From Ilumatobacteraceae bacterium (lineage in GTDB: Bacteria; Actinomycetota; Acidimicrobiia; Acidimicrobiales; Ilumatobacteraceae): a stretch of 64,000 nucleotides of DNA. Positions 38,325 to 45,731 of the stretch are shown one piece after another. The stretch is taken from NCBI GenBank assembly GCA_033344875.1, contig JAWPMO010000001.1:3063595-3127594 (forward strand). Reading direction: 5' to 3'. Below the pieces are notes generated by a model, which had not been told where the DNA came from, searched no databases, and was given only the letters and a program-made list of their open reading frames with translations. The position numbers and the translations under genes were made by a program. Position 1 is the first letter of the stretch. The number at the start of each line of letters is the position of its first letter.

Positions 38325-39846
38325 TGTCGAAGAACTCTTGCGGGCGTACGGTCGACTCGTCGACGATCGCGTCGAACCGGTCGATCGCGACGAGATGCAT
38401 GGGCGAGCTCCGATTGCGCCGCCGATCGAGCGGCGCCCTCGGTCGATGCGTTGGATCGGCCCATTGGCGGGCGGACTCGTTGCGGCGTCGGTGGTTACGC
38501 TTGTCGTGGTGGCGGTCGGCGCGCTGGCTCGCGACGACGCCGATTCCGTCACCGACGTCCCCGGATCGATCGAACGCGATCCGCCACTGGCGGAATTGCC
38601 GAAACCTGACCAAGTCGTCGTCACCGACTCGAGCGTGGGTTTGATCACGTGGAGTCGAGTGATCGGCACCCGCACCGATCTGCCCGAACTGATCTCGGGC
38701 GTTGACGAGGACGGCGTGCTGGTGGGGCGCGACCGGGACACCTCGGTGACGTGGCGGTCGGTCGACGGCGGGCAATCGTGGGAACGAAACGTCAGTGACG
38801 GCGTCCGTCGGGTGATCGACGGAGTGGAGTGGGTTGCCCGTGACGACGCGTTCGACCACGAGCCGGCGGTGCTCACCTACGACACCGGGACTGGCGAGCA
38901 GTTGCTCGAGCTGCCCGAGTTCCGCGTCGGCGTCGAGGCACCGTTCGAGCTGACGAGCAGCATCGGAGGCGACGAGCTTGGCCTCCCGTTCTCGCTCGCG
39001 CGACGCACCTTGGTCGTCGTCGATCGCCATGTCCTTCCCGACTGGGACATGGTGACGGGCACCGACGAGTGGTCGTCGGTGAGCGTCGAACTCGACCAAG
39101 GTTCGTGGACGAGCACGCGCGATGCGCTGGGCACGTCTTTCTTCAACTACTCGGTGCGCCAGACGCCGCAGGGTGCCGAGTTGCTCGACGAGGACGGCAC
39201 GGTCGTGCTCGGGGTCAACGGTGTGCCCGGCTTCGTCGGTGCCGACCCAGTCCAGCTTTTCGCCGGAGGTGTCTCCGTCACCGAGCTGTACGAGTTCGAC
39301 AGCGGCACCCTCCGATCGATCGATGTTCCCTGGGGAGTCGGTGACCGTATTCGGTTCGCGGAACTCAACGGAACGCTCATGGCCTACCGCTCGTCGTCGC
39401 CCCCAGCGAATCAGACGCTCGCAGCGTGGTCGTCGGCCGACGGCCTCACCTGGGATCGACTGGCCCTCCCGGTAGACGCAGCCGACGGCTACTTCAACCG
39501 CAACGTCGACGGCGACGTCATGCTGATCGACACGAGTATCCCGTCACGGGCTTGGACGACCGTCGACGGGCGCTCATTCGAATCGATCCAGCCCACCGAG
39601 GGAGACGGGCGTTCTGCTGGAGACTTCGGGTTCGTCACAGTCGCGAACTACGACAGCCCGTCAGTGCTCGTCAGCCCGGACGGCGCCGAATGGGAGCGCA
39701 TCGACGTCGACGACCTACGAGAATTGGACGACGGCACCACCTTCGACTTCTTCGAGTTCCGGGCGATCGGCGACCGGATCTTCCTGACCGGCAGCGACGG
39801 CAACCGACGGCTACTCCTTTTCGGAACCGTGTCATCGAACGAATGA
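38317..39846 (+). CDS. Single-pass membrane protein, putative anti-sigma/sensor with repeat-rich outer domain
   Basis: 509 residues. A short cytoplasmic part (1-44) with VEELLRAYGRLVDDRVEPVD is followed by one TM helix (about 46-70) and a large extracytoplasmic domain with WRSVDGGQSWER, WSSADGLTWDRL and VSPDGAEWERI, BNR/Asp-box-like turns suggesting a beta-propeller. The GGAGGTG ribosome site lies inside the sigma gene, so the two are coupled. The N terminus is too short for a standard zinc anti-sigma domain, so anti-sigma activity is inferred from context. Confidence 0.65.
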   Translation: MTDVEELLRAYGRLVDDRVEPVDRDEMHGRAPIAPPIERRPRSMRWIGPLAGGLVAASVVTLVVVAVGALARDDADSVTDVPGSIERDPPLAELPKPDQVVVTDSSVGLITWSRVIGTRTDLPELISGVDEDGVLVGRDRDTSVTWRSVDGGQSWERNVSDGVRRVIDGVEWVARDDAFDHEPAVLTYDTGTGEQLLELPEFRVGVEAPFELTSSIGGDELGLPFSLARRTLVVVDRHVLPDWDMVTGTDEWSSVSVELDQGSWTSTRDALGTSFFNYSVRQTPQGAELLDEDGTVVLGVNGVPGFVGADPVQLFAGGVSVTELYEFDSGTLRSIDVPWGVGDRIRFAELNGTLMAYRSSSPPANQTLAAWSSADGLTWDRLALPVDAADGYFNRNVDGDVMLIDTSIPSRAWTTVDGRSFESIQPTEGDGRSAGDFGFVTVANYDSPSVLVSPDGAEWERIDVDDLRELDDGTTFDFFEFRAIGDRIFLTGSDGNRRLLLFGTVSSNE

Positions 39847-40009
39847 AACTCGCCCCGTCTCGATGCCGGCGCACTGGTTCGCATATTACGTGGCACCGCA
39901 CCGGGGCCGCGATGCGGCGCGGAGGCGTCCGAACGTCAAGTTCGACGCGTGGTAGCTGGCCGGTGTGGAAGTGTGGATTCAGACCTTTGACCCGATCATG
40001 GAGGCACGG

Positions 40010-40339
40010 ATGAAGCGAAGCGCAACGCGAACTCTCTTCGGCGGCGCAACGGTCGCGTTGGCCGCCGCCGGTTGCGGCGGCTCCGAGGCTGACTCCTCGA
40101 GCGATGCAAATTCTGCGACACAGTTCTTCCTCGACTTCGCCGACGTGGCGGGTGTCGAACTCGACCGATCGTGCGTCGAAGATGCGGTCGAAACGCTGAG
40201 CCCTGAGGACACGAAGATTCTGGCCGACGCGCCGGCCGCGAGCATGGAACTGATCGCAAGTGCGCCGTTCAACGACGCGATCGAAGCCGTCGGTGAAAGG
40301 ATATTTGATGACTGCGTCACACCGGAGCTTGACGAGTGA
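40010..40339 (+). CDS. Small putative lipoprotein
   Basis: 109 residues with a short signal peptide ending in the lipobox AAAGC (Cys22), then a Ser/Asp-rich linker and a helical acidic domain containing two cysteines (RSCVEDAVETL and FDDCVTPEL) that may form a disulfide. A GGAGGCACGG site precedes the ATG at 40010. It follows the sigma/sensor pair by about 160 bp and may be their target or a companion. The family is not recognised. Confidence 0.6.
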   Translation: MKRSATRTLFGGATVALAAAGCGGSEADSSSDANSATQFFLDFADVAGVELDRSCVEDAVETLSPEDTKILADAPAASMELIASAPFNDAIEAVGERIFDDCVTPELDE

Positions 40340-40461
40340 CGCTTCTGCTCTAAGGTCAGTCCGTTGGTCGGCGTCCATTTCAACGCTCGACATCGCCCCA
40401 GACCTGCGCGATATCCTCACTTCCAATCGGGGACAGCGCGCTGCTCCAGCTCATAATCGCG

Positions 40462-40489
40462 GCCGAGAACGGGCTGTCCCGTACTCGGC
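40462..40489 (+). other. Strong hairpin upstream of the IS110 transposase
   Basis: GCCGAG-A-ACGGG-CTGT-CCCGT-A-CTCGGC: stems of 6 and 5 bp separated by a single A/A internal mismatch, with a CTGT loop. It could be a transcription terminator for upstream genes or a structural element at the left edge of the insertion sequence. Confidence 0.6.
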
Positions 40490-40727
40490 TTCCGGCCTCT
40501 TGTCATAGTTGACGGTGATCCGGGGGCTCGGCCAGCCTTTGGGTCGGGGTTCTGGATGGTTCGCTCGGTATTCCGGCTGCCCGACGCGTTGTAGCGCGGC
40601 GTGGCTCTGCTTTCGGCTTGCGGCCTGAACCTCGAGACGGGGTCGTGGCTGAAGAGAGGTCTGCACAGCTCAAAGAGGCGTTGCCCTGCTCCGTCGCACA
40701 ACCTGCAACGAGAGAAGGGAATCTGTG
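40490..40727 (+). ncRNA. Candidate IS110 bridge-RNA region
   Basis: Gap of about 390 bp (40340-40727) without a gene, ending at the transposase start. IS110-group elements are known to express a structured bridge RNA from the non-coding end 5' of the transposase that guides target and donor recognition. Visible pairing includes ATCC/GGAT around 40518-40557 with an inner GGCT/AGCC, ACGC/GCGT near 40583, and ACCTC/GAGGT near 40629-40661 nested in GCCT/AGGC. RNA ends and guide loops cannot be fixed by eye. Confidence 0.4.
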
Positions 40728-42010
40728 ATGTTGAACGAAGTCGTGATCGGTCTCGATCCGCACAAGGTGTCGAACACGATCGTCGTGTTGGAACGCGACG
40801 AGACGTTGTTAACGAGACGCCGATTTGTCCATGACGACGACGGCCTGGCCGCGATGTTCGCGGCGGTGGCCGAGTTCCCGAAGCGGGTCTGGGCGGTCGA
40901 GGGTGCGAATGGGATGGGCCGCAACATCGCCCAACGGCTTGTCGCCGCGGGTGAGACGGTGATCGATGTGCCGGCGAAGTTGTCGACTCGGGTGAGGGTG
41001 TATTCGACCGGGCACGGCACCAAGACCGATCACACCGACGCGGTCGCGATCGCTCGTGCTGCGATCCACTCCAAGCATCTGCGTCGGGTGCAGCCTGACG
41101 GTCCGAACGTGGCGTTGAAACTGTTGTCGGATCGACGCACCGAACTCGTGCGGTCACGCACCTCCGCGGTGTGCCGGCTGCACAGGTTCTTGCGCGAACT
41201 GATCTCGGGTGGGGCGCGACTGTCACTGTCAGCTGAGCATGCGTTTGACCTGCTCACAGCACTTGAGGTCGACAACGTCGCCGATCAGATGCGGGTTGAG
41301 CTCGCGATGGAGTTGATCGACGACATCGCCCGGCTGGATCTGAAGATCGATGAGATCACCAAGCGCATCAACGCCACCGTGAAGGCGTCGGGCACCACGT
41401 TGACGCGGGTGTATGGGGTCGGGCCGATCAACGCTGCGTTGATTCTCGGTGAGGTCGAAGACGTCTCCCGTTTCGCCACCCGTGATCACTTCGCGAGCTA
41501 CTGCGGGACCGCCCCGATCGCAGTGTCATCCGGTGATGTGAACCGGCATCGACTGTCACGTTCCGGGAACCGTCAACTCAACCGAGCCATCCACATGGCT
41601 GCGGTCACCCAGATCAGATTCGACACCCCCGGACGGGACTACTACCGCCGCAAGATCGCCGAAGGCAAGAGCCGCCTCGAAGCACTCCGCTGTCTGAAAC
41701 GACGTGTGACCGACGCCGTGTGGCGCCAACTCCAAGTCGACCGGCAAGACGACCAAACCCAAGACGACACCTGGCCACGCCGGCCATCGACACGACAAGG
41801 TGAACCGTCGTATCGGTCACCAGCGACACTGCGGATGAACGGCAAGCCGATGCAACCACGACCGACCCCGGTCTAACCTCGGCGTCGGGTTCGGGGTGTG
41901 GCCGCAACGAAGAATCAGCCTCGAGGTGCGAGCTGATCACGCGGACGGCACACGCCAACAGACGTCCTCATATGCCCACCCCGAACCCACCTCTTGACAG
42001 AGAGGAGCCG
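40500..42010 (+). mobile_element. IS110-family insertion sequence (ends approximate)
   Basis: Contains the DEDD transposase and non-coding flanks on both sides. IS110 elements lack terminal inverted repeats, so the ends are uncertain. The right end is guessed near 41990-42008, where CTCTTGACAGAGAGGAGC resembles the CTTGACA-N-AGGAGC tail that I recall downstream of many actinobacterial IS110 transposases. The left end is not seen. It lies between the sigma/lipoprotein module and the element's integrase. Confidence 0.6.
40728..41876 (+). CDS. IS110-family DEDD transposase
   Basis: 382 residues. The N-terminal RuvC-like domain has Asp10 (GLDPHK), Glu58 (AVEGANG), Asp101 and Asp104 (KTDHTDA), the DEDD metal site. 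The C-terminal Transposase_20 domain has YGVGPINAALILGEV, FASYCGTAPI and SGDVNRHRLSRSGNRQL, which carries the catalytic serine (277 or 279). GAGAAGGGAA lies before the ATG. Full length and apparently intact. Confidence 0.92.
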   Translation: MLNEVVIGLDPHKVSNTIVVLERDETLLTRRRFVHDDDGLAAMFAAVAEFPKRVWAVEGANGMGRNIAQRLVAAGETVIDVPAKLSTRVRVYSTGHGTKTDHTDAVAIARAAIHSKHLRRVQPDGPNVALKLLSDRRTELVRSRTSAVCRLHRFLRELISGGARLSLSAEHAFDLLTALEVDNVADQMRVELAMELIDDIARLDLKIDEITKRINATVKASGTTLTRVYGVGPINAALILGEVEDVSRFATRDHFASYCGTAPIAVSSGDVNRHRLSRSGNRQLNRAIHMAAVTQIRFDTPGRDYYRRKIAEGKSRLEALRCLKRRVTDAVWRQLQVDRQDDQTQDDTWPRRPSTRQGEPSYRSPATLRMNGKPMQPRPTPV

Positions 42011-42104
42011 AAGTCGCACGCCTGATCGGCAACTTGGGGCGCCCCATAATCTCCGAGTTCGCGGGCGAGCGGATAGCTCGAACAACCCAGGCGTTCCTGA
42101 CCGC

Positions 42105-43244
42105 TTACCCGCGCTGCTCGGGCCCTCGGCGGAGACGCTCGACGACGGCGGCTTGGCTGTTGGGCAAGGCGTGGGCGTAGGTGTTCATGAGCATCTCGGG
42201 GCTGTGGCCTAACAGGTCGGCGATCGCTCTCAGCTCGCCGAGATCTGTCGAACCCTGGACCATGTGGGTGGCGGCCGTGTGGCGCAGCCCATGGGACGTG
42301 AGTCCGGGGAGGTTGTTCCGTTCGATGATGGTGGCCAAGGCTCGATCGAACGATCGTGGGAGCACCAGTCGACCTGACCGCGTCGCAATGATCAGGTTGT
42401 TGTCCTCCCACTCGCTGCCGGCTGCCAACCGTTCTGCCGCCTGTTCGGCCCTTCGCTTCGCGACGACCCGCATCGTGTCGTCGTCGATCGGGATCGTGCG
42501 TCTCGAGCGTTCGTTCTTCGCGTCGCTCCATCGCGGTCCCGCCTTGGTCGCGACCAGACTCTCGTCGATCCGCAACGTGTTCGCCTTCACGTCGAGGTCG
42601 TCCCAACGCAATGCGAGCACCTCGCTCCGACGCAGGCCATAGAGCACGCCCAGCCGAAACGCGATCGCCCAGCGATGGTCGGCGGTGGCGGCGAGGAAGC
42701 GGTCAACTTGCTCCGCCGTCCACGCAACCGTCTCTTTCTCCTTGACCGGCTTCGCCACCGACCGGGGCAAGCCAACACGAGCCGCCGGCGATCGGGAGAT
42801 CAGACCTTCGTCGACGGCCTCCGTCAACGCCGCCCTCAGCACCGTCCGACAGATCTGCACGCTGCGCTTCGACAGCCGTCCGCCAGCGGCGAGCGCTTCG
42901 ATCCATTGCGCCACATCGTCCCGGTCCAACGTCGCCAAGGGAATCGCACCGAGACCGTCCTCGATGTGCGGGATCGCCCAGGCGTACTGCTCCTGCGCCT
43001 TCTCGGTGATGTCGGTCCGGCCGGCCACGTAGCGACGCACGAGCCAACTCACCGTCCCACGTTCGGTCGACCGATCCTCGGCCTTCATCGACCGCGCTGC
43101 GGCAAGAGCGGACCGCTGCGACGCGTACGTCCCGATCTGCCGCGGGCGGTGTTTGCCGGTGGCAGTGTCGATCCCGTCGACACGCACGACCCACTTGTCA
43201 CGCTGCTTGCGGACTGTCGGCTGACCGGTTGGCTTCCACGCCAT
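42105..43244 (-). CDS. int: Site-specific tyrosine integrase of the tRNA-Ala element
   Basis: 379 residues. An N-terminal AP2-like arm-binding domain (VRKQRDKWVVRVDGIDTATG) is followed by a SAM-like core-binding domain (about 65-155) and the catalytic domain: Arg in YGLRRSEVLALRWDD, Lys in DAKNERSRRTIPI, HGLRHTAATHM, LGHSPEMLMNTYAHAL with the nucleophile Tyr. It starts about 95 bp from the right att core, the usual arrangement, and reads into the element. The ATG at 43244 is chosen; an extension to 43298 would cover the TGATACATC repeats. Confidence 0.93.
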   Translation of the reverse strand: MAWKPTGQPTVRKQRDKWVVRVDGIDTATGKHRPRQIGTYASQRSALAAARSMKAEDRSTERGTVSWLVRRYVAGRTDITEKAQEQYAWAIPHIEDGLGAIPLATLDRDDVAQWIEALAAGGRLSKRSVQICRTVLRAALTEAVDEGLISRSPAARVGLPRSVAKPVKEKETVAWTAEQVDRFLAATADHRWAIAFRLGVLYGLRRSEVLALRWDDLDVKANTLRIDESLVATKAGPRWSDAKNERSRRTIPIDDDTMRVVAKRRAEQAAERLAAGSEWEDNNLIIATRSGRLVLPRSFDRALATIIERNNLPGLTSHGLRHTAATHMVQGSTDLGELRAIADLLGHSPEMLMNTYAHALPNSQAAVVERLRRGPEQRG

Positions 43245-43279
43245 GTCGCCACCCCCGAGGCTGATCGGCGCCCGGCGGC

Positions 43280-43299
43280 TGATACATCGCTGATACATC
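43280..43299 (+). repeat. Tandem TGATACATC pair, right end
   Basis: TGATACATC at 43280-43288 and 43291-43299, with the same 11-bp period and orientation as the left pair at 27204-27223. It lies between the integrase start and the att core, so it is probably an integrase arm site and may also control int expression. Confidence 0.7.
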
Positions 43300-43338
43300 C
43301 ACGATTTGCCGGACTACCTCCAAGCGTATCATGCCTGG

Positions 43339-43390
43339 TCAGACCTGGTGGAGACGATGGGAATCGAACCCACGACCTTCTGCTTGCAAA
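43339..43390. repeat. Right attachment site (attR) within tRNA-Ala
   Basis: Identical over 52 bp to 27021-27072. It supplies the 3' half of the working tRNA gene, so insertion did not break the tRNA. Confidence 0.93.
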
Positions 43391-43421
43391 GCAGATGCTC
43401 TACCAATTGAGCTACGTCCCC
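43346..43421 (-). tRNA. tRNA-Ala (anticodon TGC)
   Basis: 76 nt on the minus strand including an encoded CCA. The anticodon stem TCTGC/GCAGA closes the loop TTTGCAA with anticodon TGC. The acceptor stem GGGGACG pairs with CGTCTCC and contains G3-U70, the alanine identity pair. The T-loop TTCGATT and a D-arm AGCTCAATTGGTAGAGC are normal. It is the integration target of the 16-kb element. Confidence 0.97.
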
Positions 43422-43733
43422 GAGTTGGCGACCGTCAGGATAGCGAGCGATTCCGGGTTCTCCAGAGGTCCGACCGGTGCGGATGTCGGCGAACTGCACC
43501 GCACGGTGCTCGAGCGTCGAGGACCGTGGACCTTGCTCCGTCCGCCCGCGTGACCATCGTCGGCACCGTTGGCAATCCAACATGCAATAGATTACAATCT
43601 TCTTGATGGCTAGCGAGGTGAGCCCCACCGACGATGGCACCCGCAGGGTGATCGTGGGTGCATTCGTCTCCGACGCCCCGCCAAGTGTCGGCCGACACGA
43701 AGTCGCAACGGACCGAGGCACGGACCTCAGCCG
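43422..43733 (+). promoter_or_regulatory. tRNA-flanking gap with a leaderless promoter and a 43-codon ORF
   Basis: About 310 bp without a recognisable intact gene. TTGGCA (43569-43574) and TACAAT (43593-43598) are spaced 18 nt and form a good -35/-10 pair. An ATG at 43606, 8 nt after the -10, opens a 43-residue ORF (to 43737) starting MASEVSPTDDGTRRVIVG, which overlaps the next start (ATGA). It is probably the promoter and truncated first gene of a once larger operon. Confidence 0.5.
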
Positions 43734-44081
43734 ATGAGTCTCGACACACGCACCGATCTCGCCGACATCGTCGCCGAACTCGAATCCAGGATGACAATCG
43801 CCATCGGCGGACGGGCCACTCGTTCTCGCCGGTGCCAGCCGGCGCGACCTGATCCGCGAAGGTGTTGCGATGAAGCGTGGACCAGTCCGATCATGGACCC
43901 AGACCATGCTCGCCACCGAAGCACCGATGCTGATCGGTCCGGTCTCGTCGAGGGCCGAGTCGGCGCCGGAATTCTCCCGACCGGTCAGGTCGTCGGCGCG
44001 ATCGACGACCTTCCCTCCGTTGCCAACCTGATGACCGAGATCGATGCGCGCAGCGCACGAGCCACACCAGAGAGGGCCTGA
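43734..44081 (+). pseudogene. Fused remnants: CoA-transferase-like start joined to nitronate-monooxygenase-like end
   Basis: The frame opens MSLDTRTDLADIVAELESRM TIAIGG, like the start of IpdA-type CoA-transferase alpha subunits, and closes GILPTGQVVGAIDDLPSVAN LM, like the C terminus of NMO-type flavin oxidoreductases. Between them the sensible reading is in another frame (43804 onward: DLIREGVAMKRGPVRSWTQT, TEAPMLIG). So two gene ends were joined by a deletion and a frameshift followed. In steroid-degrading actinobacteria ipdA-ipdB-ipdC have this order. Homology is judged by eye. The last codon overlaps the next start. Confidence 0.55.
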
Positions 44082-44539
44082 TGAGCCAGACCGCAAGCCG
44101 CACACCGATTCCCGCCGTCGACGGGTGGTTCGAACTCGAACCCGAACCCGCCCTCATCGGAGCACGATGTGTCGAATGCTCGACCGTGGTGTTCCCGCCA
44201 CCGAGCGAGTCGACCCCGTGCCCGAACCCGCGTTGCGCGAGTGACCGGTTCGAGTCCCACCGCCTCGCGACCACCGGAACGATCTGGTCGTACACCGACG
44301 CCCAATATCAACCGCCACCCCCCTACATCCCCACCACCGACCCATACGAACCTTTCGCGTTGGCCGCAGTCGACCTGGCCGACGACGGCTTGATCGTGCT
44401 CGGCCAGGTCGCGGAGGGTTTCGGCGTCGACGATCTCGCCGTGGGCATGCAGGTCACCCTCGTGATCGAGACCTTGTACAGCGACGACCAGCACGATCAC
44501 CTGATGTGGCGCTGGCGACCCGAAGGAGACCAGTCATGA
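44081..44539 (+). CDS. Zn-ribbon/OB-fold (DUF35) acyl-CoA-binding protein
   Basis: 152 residues: an N-terminal zinc ribbon with Cys30, Cys33, Cys47 and Cys52, then an OB fold with GTIWSYTDAQYQPPPPY and FALAAVDLADDGLIVLGQV. DUF35 proteins are obligate partners of thiolase-like enzymes (Ltp2/ChsH2, BbsA/BbsB), forming part of the CoA-substrate tunnel. It overlaps the following thiolase-like gene by 4 nt (ATGA). Confidence 0.85.
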   Translation: MSQTASRTPIPAVDGWFELEPEPALIGARCVECSTVVFPPPSESTPCPNPRCASDRFESHRLATTGTIWSYTDAQYQPPPPYIPTTDPYEPFALAAVDLADDGLIVLGQVAEGFGVDDLAVGMQVTLVIETLYSDDQHDHLMWRWRPEGDQS

Positions 44540-45729
44540 AACACGATGACGTCGTGATCGCAGGTGCAGGGATGCACCCCTGGGGCAAGTGGGGGCGCCA
44601 CTTCAGCACGTACGGTGTCGCAGCGGCGCGGACCGCGCTGGCCGACGCCGGGATCGAGTGGACCGACGTCGACTTCATCGTCGGCGGAGAAACCGTGCGC
44701 AACGGCTATCCCGGATACGTTGCCGGCGCGACGTTCGCTCAGGCCCTCGGCTGGTCGGGGGCGCGGGTGGCGACGTCGTACGCCGCATGCGCTTCGGGCG
44801 CCCAGGCGATCGATGTCGCCCGCGCCCGGATCATGGCCGGGTTGTCGGAAGTGGCATTGGTCGTGGGGGCCGACACGACACCGAAGGGCTTTCTCGCACC
44901 GGTTGCCGGTGATCGCTGGGACGATCCGGACTGGCTGCGGTTCCGTCTGCTCGGAGCCACGAACCCGACGTACTTCGGCTTGTACGCCCGCCGCCGGATC
45001 GACCTCTACGGAGCGACGACGGACGATTTCGCCCACGTCAAGGTGAAGAACGCCCGTCATGGTCTCCACAACCCGAACGCTCGGTACCGCAAGGAGGTCA
45101 CGACCGACGACGTCGCAGCGTCGCCGGTCGTCGCCGATCCGCTCCGACTGCTCGACATCTGCGCGACGAGCGACGGCGGGGCCGCCGTCGTGCTGTGCAG
45201 CGCGGACTACGCACGACGACTCGACGATGCTCGTCCGGTTCGCGTCCGTGGCGTCTCGACGGTCACGCCGACCTACCCGAACACGGTCATCGAGATGCCC
45301 AACTTCGCCACCGACTCGAGCGCGGTGGTCACACCGTCCGACACGGCGTTCCGCGACGCCATCGCCGCCGCCGCGTACGCGGAGGCGGGTCTCGGCCCTG
45401 ATGACGTCGACGTCGCCGAGGTCTACGACCTGTCCACCGCACTCGAACTCGACTGGTACGAGAACCTGCAACTCTGCGGTGTCGGCGAAGCGGAGAAGTT
45501 CCTGCGTGACGGACACTCGACGATCGGTGGTCGGACCCCGGTCAATCCGTCCGGTGGGCTGGCCTGTTTCGGTGAGGCGGTGCCCGCTCAGGCGCTCGCC
45601 CAAGTCTGCGAACTCACGTGGCAGTTGCGCGGCGAGGCCGGCGACCGTCAGGTCGAGGGCGCTCGGGTCGGAATCACCGCGAACCAGGGCCTGTTCGGTC
45701 ACGGCTCATCTGTCATCCTGTCGACCTGA
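44536..45729 (+). CDS. Thiolase-like (SCP-x/lipid-transfer type) enzyme with catalytic Cys
   Basis: 397 residues with the SCP-x thiolase fold: SYAACASGAQA carries Cys85 at the nucleophile position, VNPSGGLACFGEAVPAQALAQ holds the C-terminal active-site loop, and TANQGLFGHGSS closes. Having Cys85, it may be a true thiolase cleaving beta-ketoacyl-CoA, assisted by the DUF35 partner encoded just upstream. A retro-aldol role like Ltp2 cannot be excluded. A GAAGGAG ribosome site precedes the ATG. Confidence 0.82.
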   Translation: MKHDDVVIAGAGMHPWGKWGRHFSTYGVAAARTALADAGIEWTDVDFIVGGETVRNGYPGYVAGATFAQALGWSGARVATSYAACASGAQAIDVARARIMAGLSEVALVVGADTTPKGFLAPVAGDRWDDPDWLRFRLLGATNPTYFGLYARRRIDLYGATTDDFAHVKVKNARHGLHNPNARYRKEVTTDDVAASPVVADPLRLLDICATSDGGAAVVLCSADYARRLDDARPVRVRGVSTVTPTYPNTVIEMPNFATDSSAVVTPSDTAFRDAIAAAAYAEAGLGPDDVDVAEVYDLSTALELDWYENLQLCGVGEAEKFLRDGHSTIGGRTPVNPSGGLACFGEAVPAQALAQVCELTWQLRGEAGDRQVEGARVGITANQGLFGHGSSVILST

Positions 45730-45731
45730 CG

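Larger units (their letters stand above)
27021..43390. mobile_element. Integrative (mobilizable) element inserted in tRNA-Ala(TGC)
   Basis: A 52-bp identical direct repeat (27021-27072 and 43339-43390) covers the 3' half of tRNA-Ala plus about 7 bp beyond. The intact tRNA is at the right; the left copy is only the 3' half. Just inside the right repeat lies a tyrosine integrase pointing inward. Inside are an excisionase-like protein, a MobF relaxase and accessory genes, but no type IV secretion genes, so it would need a helper for transfer. The 5' half of the tRNA is chromosomal and the element's att site restores the 3' half. Confidence 0.92.

Noticed and set aside
37455-38876. Open frame of 473 codons on the minus strand as a real gene
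   Set aside because: Most of it is antisense to the sigma factor and membrane protein genes and is low-complexity; only its last 40 codons look protein-like and are noted separately.
41990-42005. CCTCT/AGAGG as a terminal inverted repeat of the insertion sequence
   Set aside because: It is a local dyad at one end only; IS110 elements have no terminal inverted repeats and no partner copy is seen at the left.
27021-43390. Self-transmissible conjugative element (ICE)
   Set aside because: There is a relaxase but no coupling protein, VirB4-like ATPase or other secretion gene between the att sites.
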